Below, in pieces: positions 7,983-17,633 of a DNA stretch of 64,000 nucleotides. Below the pieces are notes generated by a model, which made no database searches, was not told the origin of the DNA, and saw nothing but the letters and a program-made list of their open reading frames with translations. A program made the translations under genes and the position numbers. The stretch is from assembly GCA_964387645.1 (NCBI GenBank), contig CAYLYM010000004.1, forward strand, positions 8,133 to 72,132, in the 5' to 3' direction. Each line of letters begins with the position of its first letter. Within the stretch, counting starts at the first letter, position 1. Origin of the DNA: CAYLYM01 sp964387645 (GTDB lineage: Bacteria > Calditrichota > Calditrichia > RBG-13-44-9).

Positions 7983-9815
7983 ATGAACCAGCATCGTTTT
8001 AACATTTTGTGGAAATTTTTTACCATTATAGGTTCTCTATTGCTTATAATAACTATTATTTTCACTAAAACTTATTTAAATCAGCAAAAAGAGAAACACG
8101 TTGAAAGTGCATTAAATTATTTAAAATTAGCTACTAATCTTACTGCCATGTATATTTCTGGTGAAGATATTACCAGTGCACTGGAAATCGAATCGACACA
8201 AACAGAGGAATTCACTCGCATAGACAAACAAATCCACCGTCAATACCAAATATTTAACCAGATATATACCCAATTCCCGATTGCAAGAATAAGTGTTCTC
8301 ATCCCTGGAAATAACGAGGTAAAAATTTTTACTTCAACAAAGATACCGTTCCGTTTTTTAGAAAATGATTTTTGGTATTCTGAAATTGAACGTGTTATGA
8401 CCCAAAATACCATCCAGATAAAGACAAATTTTATCGAACAGGGGGAATATTTTTACTCAGCTTTTGCACCAATCTTCAATACAAACCATTTAATTACCGG
8501 TATTCTCCGTGTCGACATGAGAAAAGCAAATATTCTGGCCAATGTACCAGATTTTTGGTCATACTTTGCTTTGTTTGGTTTAATAGCTCTGTTATTATCT
8601 TTCGGAATAAGTTTTACATTATCTAAAATAATAACCCGAGCAATAGATCGTTTTGTAGATTTTGTTAATCGAGTTTCTGAGGGGAATTACCATCTTCGAT
8701 ATGAATATCGTACTTTTGATGAATTGGATAAAATAGCCTATGCGTTCAATATAATGTTAGAAAAATTAGAAGGTTTGATTGAAACCGAAGCGGACAGAGA
8801 CCGTTTACAGGCACAAATTACCAGCTTATTACGTATCGTATCGGCAGCAGCAGATGGTGATTTTACCGTTAGCGCCGAAGTAACTGCCGATACTTTGGGA
8901 GCCTTAGCTGATTCTTTCAACCTTATGATCCATGAACTGAGTAATTTGATTCGTGATGTACAAGAAGCTTCTGAGCAAATTTCAAGATCTACTGCTGAGA
9001 TTTTAAAAAGTAGTGAAATTATGGCAGTAGGAGCAAAGAATCAGGCTCAAGATATTGAATCGACTTATAACGCAGTGAAAAATATGGCAGATATTGTTAA
9101 ATATGCCAGCGAGCGATCAGGGCAAGCAGCAGAAACTGCCACAAAAGCAGCTGAAGTTGCACGAAAGGGAACTGAAATTGTCAAGCGGTCTATAGAGGGT
9201 ATGCATCGAATTCGTGAAACGGTACAAGAGACGGCGCGTCGTGTAAGAGCTCTTGGCGAAAATACCCAAGAGATTGGTGAAATTCTTGAAGTGATAAGCG
9301 ATATAGCAAATCGCACCAATTTATTAGGATTAAACGCAACAATTGAAGCTGCCCGAGCCAGCGAAGCAGGGCGGGGCTTTGCTGTGGTAGCAGACGAAGT
9401 GCGGAATTTGGCAGAACGTTCCAGTCAGGCAGCTAAAGATATTGCCGTATTGATCGAAAGTATTCAAGCTGGAACAGCCGAAGCTGTTATGGCCATGGAA
9501 CATGGCACAGAAGAAGTTGTAAAGGAAACCAAACGGGTGGATGAAGCAGGAAGCGCTTTAAAAGAAATTCTTGAAATGGTCCAGGAATCCGCAAAATTGA
9601 TTAATGAAATTTCTGAAGCCTTTCAGCATCAAACAAAAGTTAGCACCGACATAGCTAAAGCTATGGAGCGGGTGGCTATTATAGCCCATGAAACAGATAT
9701 CGGTGCACAAAAGTCTAAAAAACTTTCAGAAGAAATGGCTCTGCAATCCAGAAGATTAAGTGAGGCTGTTTCGAAATTCCGTTTACCCAGTCCATACAAA
9801 AATGCGACTCGTTAA
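7983..9815 (+). CDS. Methyl-accepting chemotaxis protein with tandem HAMP (PilJ/PixJ position)
   Basis: An inner-membrane sensor of 610 residues. It has a membrane helix at about 10-30, a periplasmic domain of about 160 residues, and a second helix at about 194-216. A HAMP segment follows (about 216-268), then a second HAMP-like segment (about 275-325), then the cytoplasmic signalling coiled coil. The kinase-contact hairpin spans residues 446-470 (NLLGLNATIEAARASEAGRGF), close to the universal consensus. There is no C-terminal CheR-binding pentapeptide; the protein ends in YKNATR. No cheR or cheB lies in this window, so adaptation may be absent or supplied elsewhere. The ligand is unknown. 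Confidence 0.92.
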   Translation: MNQHRFNILWKFFTIIGSLLLIITIIFTKTYLNQQKEKHVESALNYLKLATNLTAMYISGEDITSALEIESTQTEEFTRIDKQIHRQYQIFNQIYTQFPIARISVLIPGNNEVKIFTSTKIPFRFLENDFWYSEIERVMTQNTIQIKTNFIEQGEYFYSAFAPIFNTNHLITGILRVDMRKANILANVPDFWSYFALFGLIALLLSFGISFTLSKIITRAIDRFVDFVNRVSEGNYHLRYEYRTFDELDKIAYAFNIMLEKLEGLIETEADRDRLQAQITSLLRIVSAAADGDFTVSAEVTADTLGALADSFNLMIHELSNLIRDVQEASEQISRSTAEILKSSEIMAVGAKNQAQDIESTYNAVKNMADIVKYASERSGQAAETATKAAEVARKGTEIVKRSIEGMHRIRETVQETARRVRALGENTQEIGEILEVISDIANRTNLLGLNATIEAARASEAGRGFAVVADEVRNLAERSSQAAKDIAVLIESIQAGTAEAVMAMEHGTEEVVKETKRVDEAGSALKEILEMVQESAKLINEISEAFQHQTKVSTDIAKAMERVAIIAHETDIGAQKSKKLSEEMALQSRRLSEAVSKFRLPSPYKNATR

Positions 9816-9858
9816 TATTAAGTAAATTTATTAATAAAAAATAAAAATAGGGACAGAC

Positions 9859-12800
9859 ATGAATTACACACATCCTGTCGATTTCGAAACTTTCTACTTC
9901 ATGAGTTTGCTCGAGTGTATAAAAAAGGAAGCTACAAATAAATATTCTGGTTCATTGTTAGAAAATCTGAACAATTTTACAGAATTCTTACTATATGATC
10001 AGGATCCGCTTACGAAGATCGAAGAATTAGCCAAAATTAAGGATACCAGTGATATCTCTATCTTCTTCTTTGATTTGCTCGATAATATGCGTAAAACCAC
10101 TCCCGAAGATGCCTTTGAGAAAATTCCTGAATACACCTCAACATTTCTTGACATGTTTAAAGAGCTGGCAAAAGATCTGAGCTGGCAAAATAATGTAATG
10201 GAAAAAATCTCGATAGAACTAACCGGAACTGGTGAAACTTTGGCTTTTTCAGATTTTATCTTTCATGAAATAAAAACTATTTTGCTTGAAAAATTTGAGA
10301 AAGAAAAACCAGAGGCTACTTCTCTTCTTAAGAATTATTTTGAGAAAATTACCAATGAAAATCATTTAAAAAAACATAACGATATCTTTCGGAATGTCAA
10401 TAAAATCAAACCATTAATCGAACTCATCGAAAGTTTTTTTCCTGAACAATGGATAACTGTTGATTTAAATGTATACATTCAAGATTTCTACAAAAAAATC
10501 GAACACCTGGCTGAGTCGTTCATTCATTTAGCAGATTCTGATTTTGAAATTTTTCAAAAATATTGCCTTGGAGAAACCATTCCTGCTAAAAAAACTACAG
10601 AAACAATTGAAGAACTCGATCAAATGGTTCAATCTGCACGCCAATTCAAAGAAAAAAAACGAACCAAATCCAAGCTTACTGAAGAAGACCAACAATTACG
10701 TTTTTTACTCCGGGAATATCTCATCCACGAATTTGAAAGTTTGAATACTGAAATAAAATTAGGCATTTTTGAGTTAAACAAAAATCCGGCTGATAATGAA
10801 AAACAAAAATTAATTTTAAATAATATTAAAATTATGAAAGACCTGGGCAAGATCCATAAGTATAGTGGCATTGAAGAGATTAACGAGGAAATCTATAAAT
10901 TTTTAGAAAATTATTTACCTAAAAATCAACAATGGACTGACGAGTCCATTCAGGCCATTGAAAAACTGTGTAAAGGTTTTGTAAAATATATTGATTTAGT
11001 TTTAAATGATAAAGAGGCTGAAGGCAGAGCATTACTAAATGAATCTAAAGAAATATTTTTGAATTCATTAAAAACACCTGAAGAAAAACCAACTTCAATT
11101 TCACTTGTAGATAAAGATAATATAACACAAATCTTTAGCGATGTTAATTCCAGATACTTAAAGCAATTGCTAAACCAATTCCAGAATTTAATCACGCAGG
11201 ATGACAAGTCAAAATTTGCCAGAAAAATTATTGCCCATCTGGATCATTTAAAATTCTGGTATAACATTTTTAAATTACAAAAGCAAGCAGAAATTTCTCA
11301 AATACTTTTAACATCCTTCAACGATCCCCGATCATGGGATCATCTAATTGAACAAAAAAATATCGTGCAAAAAATATTGACCACTTTGTCTGATGACTTA
11401 TTTACCACTGAAGAAAATGAATGGATAGACCTGATAGAAAAGTTTCAGGCTTCAGTTACCTTTAAAGAAACTGAAGAAGCAGTTTCAATTGAAGAATCTC
11501 TGGAAGCCTACTGTGATGTTACTCTTCGATACTTGGATAAAATATTAGAAAGTCTCAAAAATGAACAGATAGATGCAGAATCAACCTTTCAGGAAAAATT
11601 AGAATCAAATATTCAGCAAATTTTGGAAAATAGTTATTTCATTAAAAACAAGAACTTACAAAAACTATGGGATTTTATTTTAAAGAAACTAAGAGAGAGT
11701 GTAAATTTAAACTGCGAGCAGAAAGAATCTTTCCGTAAAAAATTAATCCCAATTTTTGAAAAAATTTCTAAGAATGTATCCGAATTGCCTAATACATTTG
11801 ATACTGAAGAGCTGATAGAGCAAATTAACCAACAATTTGAATTGGCTCAGTCTGAAAAAGTGGAAGTTACCAAGGATAAAGAGGAAGCCAAGATAGACCA
11901 TATACCTGACTCTGTCGAAGAAAATATCCCACCTCGAGAAGCTTTTGTTGATGAAGAACTTAAATCTGTCTTTAAAAAGGAATCGCTAAAATATCTGGAT
12001 GATATATATGAACACTTGAACAGTTTAAAAAAGAATTTAACAAACAGGGATGCTCTTTTTGGTTTAGGAAATATCACCCATACCTTGAAGGGATCGGCTC
12101 AAATGCTCAGCCAGCACCATATTGCAGAAATCGCCGGACCGTTAGAAGATCTTGTAGATTTAATAGGTGAAGGAAATGTTCAAATCAACCAAGATTTTTT
12201 AACGCTTTATGAAGCAGCGGTTGATCTAATCAAACAACGCCTGGATGTCCCAGAGACAGACGCCAGTAAAATTCTAAAAGATATTAATGATTATATAGAA
12301 AAATATTCAATTTCTGTAGCCCCCTCTGAAGTTTCGGAAAAGATTGCTGAGGAAGCTACAACATCTGATTACATAGAAGAAATTGTAAAAGAAGAGGAAC
12401 TAACTGAAAAAGAAGAGGCAGAAAAAGAAGAGATAAAAGAGGAAGCAATTGTTAAACTTAGCGAAAGCGATCCTGAACTTCTGGAAATTTTCCGAAATGA
12501 GACGCAAGCTGACCTGGATGAAATTGAAAAGAATTTAACCCTTATTGAAAAATTCACATATGATAAAAAGACTATCCAAACCCTGGATCAGGCAGTACAT
12601 GAAGTGCGAGCTGCTGCCAAGATGTTGGGATTTTCGGAAATCGGTACCGTGATGGATAAAATGGAACAGACTATTGAAGGTCTTGCTAAAAAAGAAATTG
12701 CTGACTGGAGTGAATATATTCCACCTTTGCGAAAGAGTATACAGGTTGTTCGGGATTTATCTGAAAAATCGCAGGTACCAACTGAAATCTATCGCAAGAC

Positions 12801-15321
12801 ACTTACTACTCTTGAATCGATGCTTGCGCAAATTGAAGCCACTGAAGAAACGCTAAAAGCCAAAGAACCAGAGACTACTGCTATAACTGAAGAGCAAAAA
12901 GTCCTAGAACCCTCTAAACAAGTATTGGATGCATTTATTCAAGAATCCCGGGAATATTTGGAAGATATCAATTTCTTATTAATGAAAATAGAAAAAGATC
13001 CTGAGAATAAAGAACTTTCGCATCATCTAATGCGCAGTTTACACACCTTAAAGGGTTCAGCAGCGATGGTCTATCAAGAACCCATAGAAAAATTAGCCCA
13101 TTTAAGTGAAGATATCATTGAAAAGTTTAATGAAAAAGATGAGGCCATATCACAAGAAGCAATAGATTTATTATTTGAGACGGTAGATGAGATCGAATTT
13201 ATTGTAGATGCTTTAGCCAGTGGAGTAAAAGGGAAGACAAAAAATTACCAAGAGTTATTAAAGAAACTAAAAACTTTCTACACTGAAAGTTTTCGCGCCG
13301 CAACCGTTCCCATTGAAGAACATGAAGAGAAGATCATTCCGGTTTCTGAAGCAGAGAAGGAAGAAAAAAAAGAATTTCTTTCTATTACAGATACTTTAGA
13401 AAAATTACGACCAGCCCCAAAAGATGCTTATGTAAGATTACATGTAAAACAGATGGACAAATTGTTAAACGAAGCAGCAGAATTGGTTATCAACCATACA
13501 CAATTAAAAACACAGATTGATAAATTTAAAAATTATTTGCCACGCATTGAAATGGGAAGCAAAAATTTACAAAACATTTTGTGGTACCTGGAAACAATCA
13601 TTAATGAGGAGCAGCGGATAATTGAGGTAACCCAACCTTACATTCAGAGTAATCCTTCAATAGAACAATTTCAGAAAAATCAATTGGATAATATAAAACG
13701 TTCCCTTCACAATCTTAGAGTAATCTACAACGATATAGTTCAAGTTGCCCAGGGAATCAAAGAATCCAGCAAGATGTATGAAGAACAAGTGCACAAGGTT
13801 ACCCAATTGAGCACACACATTCATGAAGAGATCATGCAAGCTCGATTGGTACCTATTGCCATACTATTCCAACGTTTCCACAGACCCTTACGAGACTTGG
13901 CCCATAAGAACAAGAAAAAGATTATACTTTATACTGAAGGCGAAAACACTGAATTAGATCGTGTTTTAATTGAAGAACTCTATGAACCACTACTTCACAT
14001 CTTACGAAATGCTATTGATCATGGTATTGAATCTCCAGAAGAGCGAATTTTAAAAGGTAAACCTAAAGAAGGACTCATTAAAATCAAGGCCAGACAGGAA
14101 CGAAACTTTGTCAACATTGAAGTTGAAGATGACGGTAGAGGAATCGATATAGAGAAAGTTCGAAAAAAAGCTGTGGAGATGGGGTTACTGGATGCCAGAG
14201 AAAGTGATAAATTGACCGATTCCGAAATTTTTGAATATTTAACATATCCAGGTTTTTCCACCGCTGATACTACGACAACTATAAGCGGACGGGGAGTAGG
14301 TTTAGATGTGGTACGAAATCAAATACAAAAAATTAAAGGAGATATTCGTATATATTCTGAAAAAGATAAAGGCACCCGTATTTTAATAAGAGTTCCAATC
14401 TCACTTACTGTAACCCAGGCCATGTTGGTAGAAGTGTCGGATCATATTTATGCCATTCCACTTTTGCAAGTAGAAGAAACAATTAAAATCACTATAAGAG
14501 ATTTAGAATTGCACAATGGAATCTACTATATTCGACACCGGGGAAATCAAATTCCTGTTATATATATGGCCAACTTATTGCAAATCAGGGGTATGAAGAG
14601 AAGGCCAGTTTCAATCGTGGGGGAATATCCGGTGATTATTGTGCAGGACGAAGGTATTAAAGTTGCTCTGTTAATGGACAAAATCGTGCATAGAGAAGAA
14701 ATTTTAATTAAATCTCTAGGTAAAAGTTTAAGGCGAGTTCATTATATTGCAGGTGGATCTGTATTAGCCGACGGCAAAGTAGTATTAGTTCTGGATGTTC
14801 CACAAATTGTTAAAGAAGCATACCGGTTAAAAGAGACAAAAGCTGCATTAAAATCTGAAGATTTGACAGATAAAGATACAGCCTTAACAGGACCACCATT
14901 AGCCGAGGCCAGATCAAAAAGATTGGGTCAGATAATCGAGAACCGTTATCCGAACGTCCTGGTTGTAGACGATTCTCTTAGCATACGAAAATTTCTGGCG
15001 GGAATACTGAAAGAAAAAGGTTACGAAGTTGAGATGGCTAAAAACGGATACGATGCCCTGGAAAAGATGAATCAGAGAAATTTTGACCTGATTATTACCG
15101 ATCTGGAAATGCCTCATCTTTCCGGGTATGAACTAATTGAACAAATTCGGACAAATACGCGTTGGGACAATCTCCCAATTATTGTCCTAACTGGTCGCGC
15201 TAGTAAACATATTCAGCAACTGACAATGAACTTAGGGGCAGATGAATTTATCATTAAACCCTTTAAAGAAAATGAACTTATCGAAAAAATTGAAAAGTTC
15301 GTTCAAGTAAAAAATAAATAA
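9859..15321 (+). CDS. Giant hybrid chemotaxis histidine kinase (CheA/ChpA/PixL-like)
   Basis: A cytoplasmic kinase of 1820 residues. Residues 1 to about 700 are helical and contain no phospho-transfer motif I can recognise. Three Hpt-type motifs follow: H741 (THTLKGSAQ), H914 (VHEVRAAAKMLG, degenerate because the usual Gly is replaced) and H1062 (LHTLKGSAAM). Then come the dimerisation segment (about 1190-1330), the HATPase with N box N1384 (HILRNAIDHG), G1 D1424-G1428 and G2 G1477-G1481, and a CheW-like domain (about 1510-1650). A C-terminal receiver has D1704-D1705, phospho-acceptor D1748 and K1800. This layout matches ChpA and PixL. Acidic linkers separate the Hpt domains. It ends the operon, 35 bases before a terminator. 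Confidence 0.93.
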   Translation: MNYTHPVDFETFYFMSLLECIKKEATNKYSGSLLENLNNFTEFLLYDQDPLTKIEELAKIKDTSDISIFFFDLLDNMRKTTPEDAFEKIPEYTSTFLDMFKELAKDLSWQNNVMEKISIELTGTGETLAFSDFIFHEIKTILLEKFEKEKPEATSLLKNYFEKITNENHLKKHNDIFRNVNKIKPLIELIESFFPEQWITVDLNVYIQDFYKKIEHLAESFIHLADSDFEIFQKYCLGETIPAKKTTETIEELDQMVQSARQFKEKKRTKSKLTEEDQQLRFLLREYLIHEFESLNTEIKLGIFELNKNPADNEKQKLILNNIKIMKDLGKIHKYSGIEEINEEIYKFLENYLPKNQQWTDESIQAIEKLCKGFVKYIDLVLNDKEAEGRALLNESKEIFLNSLKTPEEKPTSISLVDKDNITQIFSDVNSRYLKQLLNQFQNLITQDDKSKFARKIIAHLDHLKFWYNIFKLQKQAEISQILLTSFNDPRSWDHLIEQKNIVQKILTTLSDDLFTTEENEWIDLIEKFQASVTFKETEEAVSIEESLEAYCDVTLRYLDKILESLKNEQIDAESTFQEKLESNIQQILENSYFIKNKNLQKLWDFILKKLRESVNLNCEQKESFRKKLIPIFEKISKNVSELPNTFDTEELIEQINQQFELAQSEKVEVTKDKEEAKIDHIPDSVEENIPPREAFVDEELKSVFKKESLKYLDDIYEHLNSLKKNLTNRDALFGLGNITHTLKGSAQMLSQHHIAEIAGPLEDLVDLIGEGNVQINQDFLTLYEAAVDLIKQRLDVPETDASKILKDINDYIEKYSISVAPSEVSEKIAEEATTSDYIEEIVKEEELTEKEEAEKEEIKEEAIVKLSESDPELLEIFRNETQADLDEIEKNLTLIEKFTYDKKTIQTLDQAVHEVRAAAKMLGFSEIGTVMDKMEQTIEGLAKKEIADWSEYIPPLRKSIQVVRDLSEKSQVPTEIYRKTLTTLESMLAQIEATEETLKAKEPETTAITEEQKVLEPSKQVLDAFIQESREYLEDINFLLMKIEKDPENKELSHHLMRSLHTLKGSAAMVYQEPIEKLAHLSEDIIEKFNEKDEAISQEAIDLLFETVDEIEFIVDALASGVKGKTKNYQELLKKLKTFYTESFRAATVPIEEHEEKIIPVSEAEKEEKKEFLSITDTLEKLRPAPKDAYVRLHVKQMDKLLNEAAELVINHTQLKTQIDKFKNYLPRIEMGSKNLQNILWYLETIINEEQRIIEVTQPYIQSNPSIEQFQKNQLDNIKRSLHNLRVIYNDIVQVAQGIKESSKMYEEQVHKVTQLSTHIHEEIMQARLVPIAILFQRFHRPLRDLAHKNKKKIILYTEGENTELDRVLIEELYEPLLHILRNAIDHGIESPEERILKGKPKEGLIKIKARQERNFVNIEVEDDGRGIDIEKVRKKAVEMGLLDARESDKLTDSEIFEYLTYPGFSTADTTTTISGRGVGLDVVRNQIQKIKGDIRIYSEKDKGTRILIRVPISLTVTQAMLVEVSDHIYAIPLLQVEETIKITIRDLELHNGIYYIRHRGNQIPVIYMANLLQIRGMKRRPVSIVGEYPVIIVQDEGIKVALLMDKIVHREEILIKSLGKSLRRVHYIAGGSVLADGKVVLVLDVPQIVKEAYRLKETKAALKSEDLTDKDTALTGPPLAEARSKRLGQIIENRYPNVLVVDDSLSIRKFLAGILKEKGYEVEMAKNGYDALEKMNQRNFDLIITDLEMPHLSGYELIEQIRTNTRWDNLPIIVLTGRASKHIQQLTMNLGADEFIIKPFKENELIEKIEKFVQVKNK

Positions 15322-15355
15322 TTCTTGATAATTGCCCATAAGGAACTATAGTTTT

Positions 15356-15394
15356 AAAAGGTGGCGTACTAAAATAAAGAACGTCACCTTTTTT
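15356..15394 (+). terminator. Rho-independent terminator of the chemosensory operon
   Basis: The left arm AAAAGGTGGCGT (15356-15367) pairs with ACGTCACCTTTT (15381-15392), with a single G-T wobble and a 13-base loop. The T-run continues to 15394. It lies 35 bases after the kinase stop codon. Confidence 0.9.
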
Positions 15395-15582
15395 CATTTA
15401 TGTCGAAAAGCCCCAAATAGATTAGTGAAGGAATTGTACATTACCATCTTACTGTTTTGGCTTTTATATAGAAATATTTTAAAATTTTAATTATATTTTA
15501 AATCTAGAGAGAATAAACTTTATGAAAGATGAGAGATTCAATTATTAAAAATATGTCAAATTAACCTGATTAAAAAGGACAC

Positions 15583-16962
15583 ATGTTTTCAGTCATTCCT
15601 TTATTAGCCTTAATTTTCCTATCATTACCTCTTTATGCCCAACATTATTTTTCAGGTTCAATTAAAAGAGACACACGCTGGACAGGAGACATTTACATTA
15701 ACGGAGACGTGACCATTCATCATGGAGTCATCTTATCTATAGAAGGGGGAAGCCGAATTTTTTTCAAACCTAAAACTGACAAAATGAAGTCGGGTATTGA
15801 TAAAGAAAGAGCAGAAATTATAGTTTATGGAACTCTTCTGGCCAGAGGAGCAAATGAACAAACACCTATAATCTTCACTTCTGAATCTCAACAAGCCCAG
15901 ATGAATGATTGGTATGGAATTATTATTAAAAATTTATACGATACTTCAATTTTAGAGAATTGCATAATTGAGTATGCCTATAAGGGCATTACTTGTTATG
16001 GCAGTTCACCTTTGATTACTAAAAGTCAGATTAGGTTCAATTATAATTCTGGAATAAGCTGTGAGGTTCGTGCCACATCTCAAATTAACCAATGTGTTGT
16101 GATGGAAAATGGATTCGCTGGAATTAATTGTGAATTAGCCGCCGCACCAAAAATTAGTGAAACAATCATAACACAAAATAAATATGGCGTTGTTATATTT
16201 AGCCGATCAGAACCAGATCTTGGGCGTTATCCTCCTATCGAAGGAAAAAGTATTGGTAAAAATCACATATTTAACAATTTTGATTTCGATATCTATAACC
16301 ACTCAGTTAAAAATATTTATGCTCAAAATAACTTCTGGAATACAAGCAATTCAAATGAAATCCGATTTTCAATTTATGATGACTTAGAGAATCCATCATC
16401 TGGCCATGTGATATTTGAACCGATATTTTTAAGAAAAAAAAAGAATAAACTCTCTGTCCCTTCAATTACTATTCATAAACAAAAAAAATTTATTTCTAAC
16501 CAAACATCATCTGATACATTTCAAAAAACAGGCGTTTTTAAAAACCAACAAATGACTGAGCAACCCCAAATACTACCTTCTATTCAAAGAAGCGGATCTA
16601 CCCCGGCTAGTGAAATAATTAAAAACGTTTGGGAAACAGATTATGCATTTCAACTCATATCCAGAAAGGAAAATATAAAATCTGTGAAAAAAGAATCAAA
16701 TACTGACGGTACTATCCTTGAAATCTTTGCTGATGCTACCAAGCGAGAATATTTTCGATGCATTAAATCTGCATATACAAGCAAATATTTTAAGACAGAC
16801 ATAAAAAGGAATGTTCATTTTGAAAAAATAACAGATCCCTACAGAAAAATTGCGGATTACCATGTTTTCACTCAGCCGACAAGTTTTTCACCAACTCAGT
16901 ACTGGAAGCATCGAATAAATATCACTAAACCTCGAGAATATCATCGCAAGACGGTAAAATAA
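15583..16962 (+). CDS. Secreted right-handed beta-helix repeat protein
   Basis: The 459-residue protein starts with a signal peptide (residues 1 to about 20, ending LYAQ). Residues about 25-270 look like a parallel beta-helix of the NosD/pectate-lyase-like type: repeated short strands such as ILENCIIEYAYKGITCYG, INQCVVMENGFAGINCE and ISETIITQNKYGVVIFS, roughly 20-25 residues apart. Residues about 280-459 are basic and Ser/Thr-rich with no domain I recognise. The start ATG follows AAGGAC. It is probably periplasmic or surface-located. Substrate and function are unknown. A kinase gene follows after 17 bases on the same strand. Confidence 0.75.
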   Translation: MFSVIPLLALIFLSLPLYAQHYFSGSIKRDTRWTGDIYINGDVTIHHGVILSIEGGSRIFFKPKTDKMKSGIDKERAEIIVYGTLLARGANEQTPIIFTSESQQAQMNDWYGIIIKNLYDTSILENCIIEYAYKGITCYGSSPLITKSQIRFNYNSGISCEVRATSQINQCVVMENGFAGINCELAAAPKISETIITQNKYGVVIFSRSEPDLGRYPPIEGKSIGKNHIFNNFDFDIYNHSVKNIYAQNNFWNTSNSNEIRFSIYDDLENPSSGHVIFEPIFLRKKKNKLSVPSITIHKQKKFISNQTSSDTFQKTGVFKNQQMTEQPQILPSIQRSGSTPASEIIKNVWETDYAFQLISRKENIKSVKKESNTDGTILEIFADATKREYFRCIKSAYTSKYFKTDIKRNVHFEKITDPYRKIADYHVFTQPTSFSPTQYWKHRINITKPREYHRKTVK

Positions 16963-16979
16963 AAGATTGTTGAAAGATT

Positions 16980-17633
16980 TTGTTTAAAAATGAGCAACCT
17001 ATAGTTATGAGAAAAAAGAAAAAATATCTAATTGGAATTGCTGGTAATATTGGCGTTGGGAAAACCACCTTGACAAGAAATTTAGCAGAAAGGCTCGGAT
17101 GGAAGGCCTATTACGAAAGTGTGATCGATAATCCTTACCTTGACGATTTTTACCGCGACATGAGACGATGGAGTTTTAACTTACAAATTTATTTTTTAGC
17201 CCATCGCTTCCGTGCTCAAAAAGAAATAGCTGATTCTGATTTTTCTGCTATTCAAGACAGAACAATTTATGAAGATGTTGAGATATTTGCCCGTTCTCTT
17301 TATGAGCAAGGTTATATGAGCGAACGTGATCATAAAACATATAGAGAGCTATTTTATGATATGATATCCTTTTTACCAAAACCTGATTTAATTATCTATC
17401 TAAAAGCTTCTGTAAAAACACTTCTGAGGCGTATAAAAATGAGGGGAAGAAATTTTGAAAAAACTATTTCTCCAGATTATATCGAATATTTAAATCACGC
17501 ATACGAGCGTTGGATTAGAGAAGCAAAAGAGTTTCAAAACATTTTGACCATTGATGCAGATAAAGTCAATTTCTTAAGAGAAAATGATAAATTTGAAAAA
17601 CTGGTACAAACTATCCGTGAACTCTGTCCATAA
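16980..17633 (+). CDS. Deoxynucleoside kinase (dCK/dGK family)
   Basis: Phosphorylates deoxynucleosides in nucleotide salvage. The P-loop GNIGVGKTT lies near the N-terminus. The catalytic region contains the YESVIDNPYLDDFY stretch, QDRTIYED (the DRS-like motif with the base-pairing Arg) and the lid RRIKMRGRNFE. The longest frame starts at TTG 16980 (217 residues); an in-frame ATG at 17007 directly before RKKKKYLIGIAGNIG is an equally plausible start (208 residues), and neither has a strong Shine-Dalgarno sequence. The 3' end overlaps the following glycosyltransferase frame. Substrate preference among dA, dG and dC cannot be told from sequence alone. Confidence 0.88.
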   Translation: MFKNEQPIVMRKKKKYLIGIAGNIGVGKTTLTRNLAERLGWKAYYESVIDNPYLDDFYRDMRRWSFNLQIYFLAHRFRAQKEIADSDFSAIQDRTIYEDVEIFARSLYEQGYMSERDHKTYRELFYDMISFLPKPDLIIYLKASVKTLLRRIKMRGRNFEKTISPDYIEYLNHAYERWIREAKEFQNILTIDADKVNFLRENDKFEKLVQTIRELCP

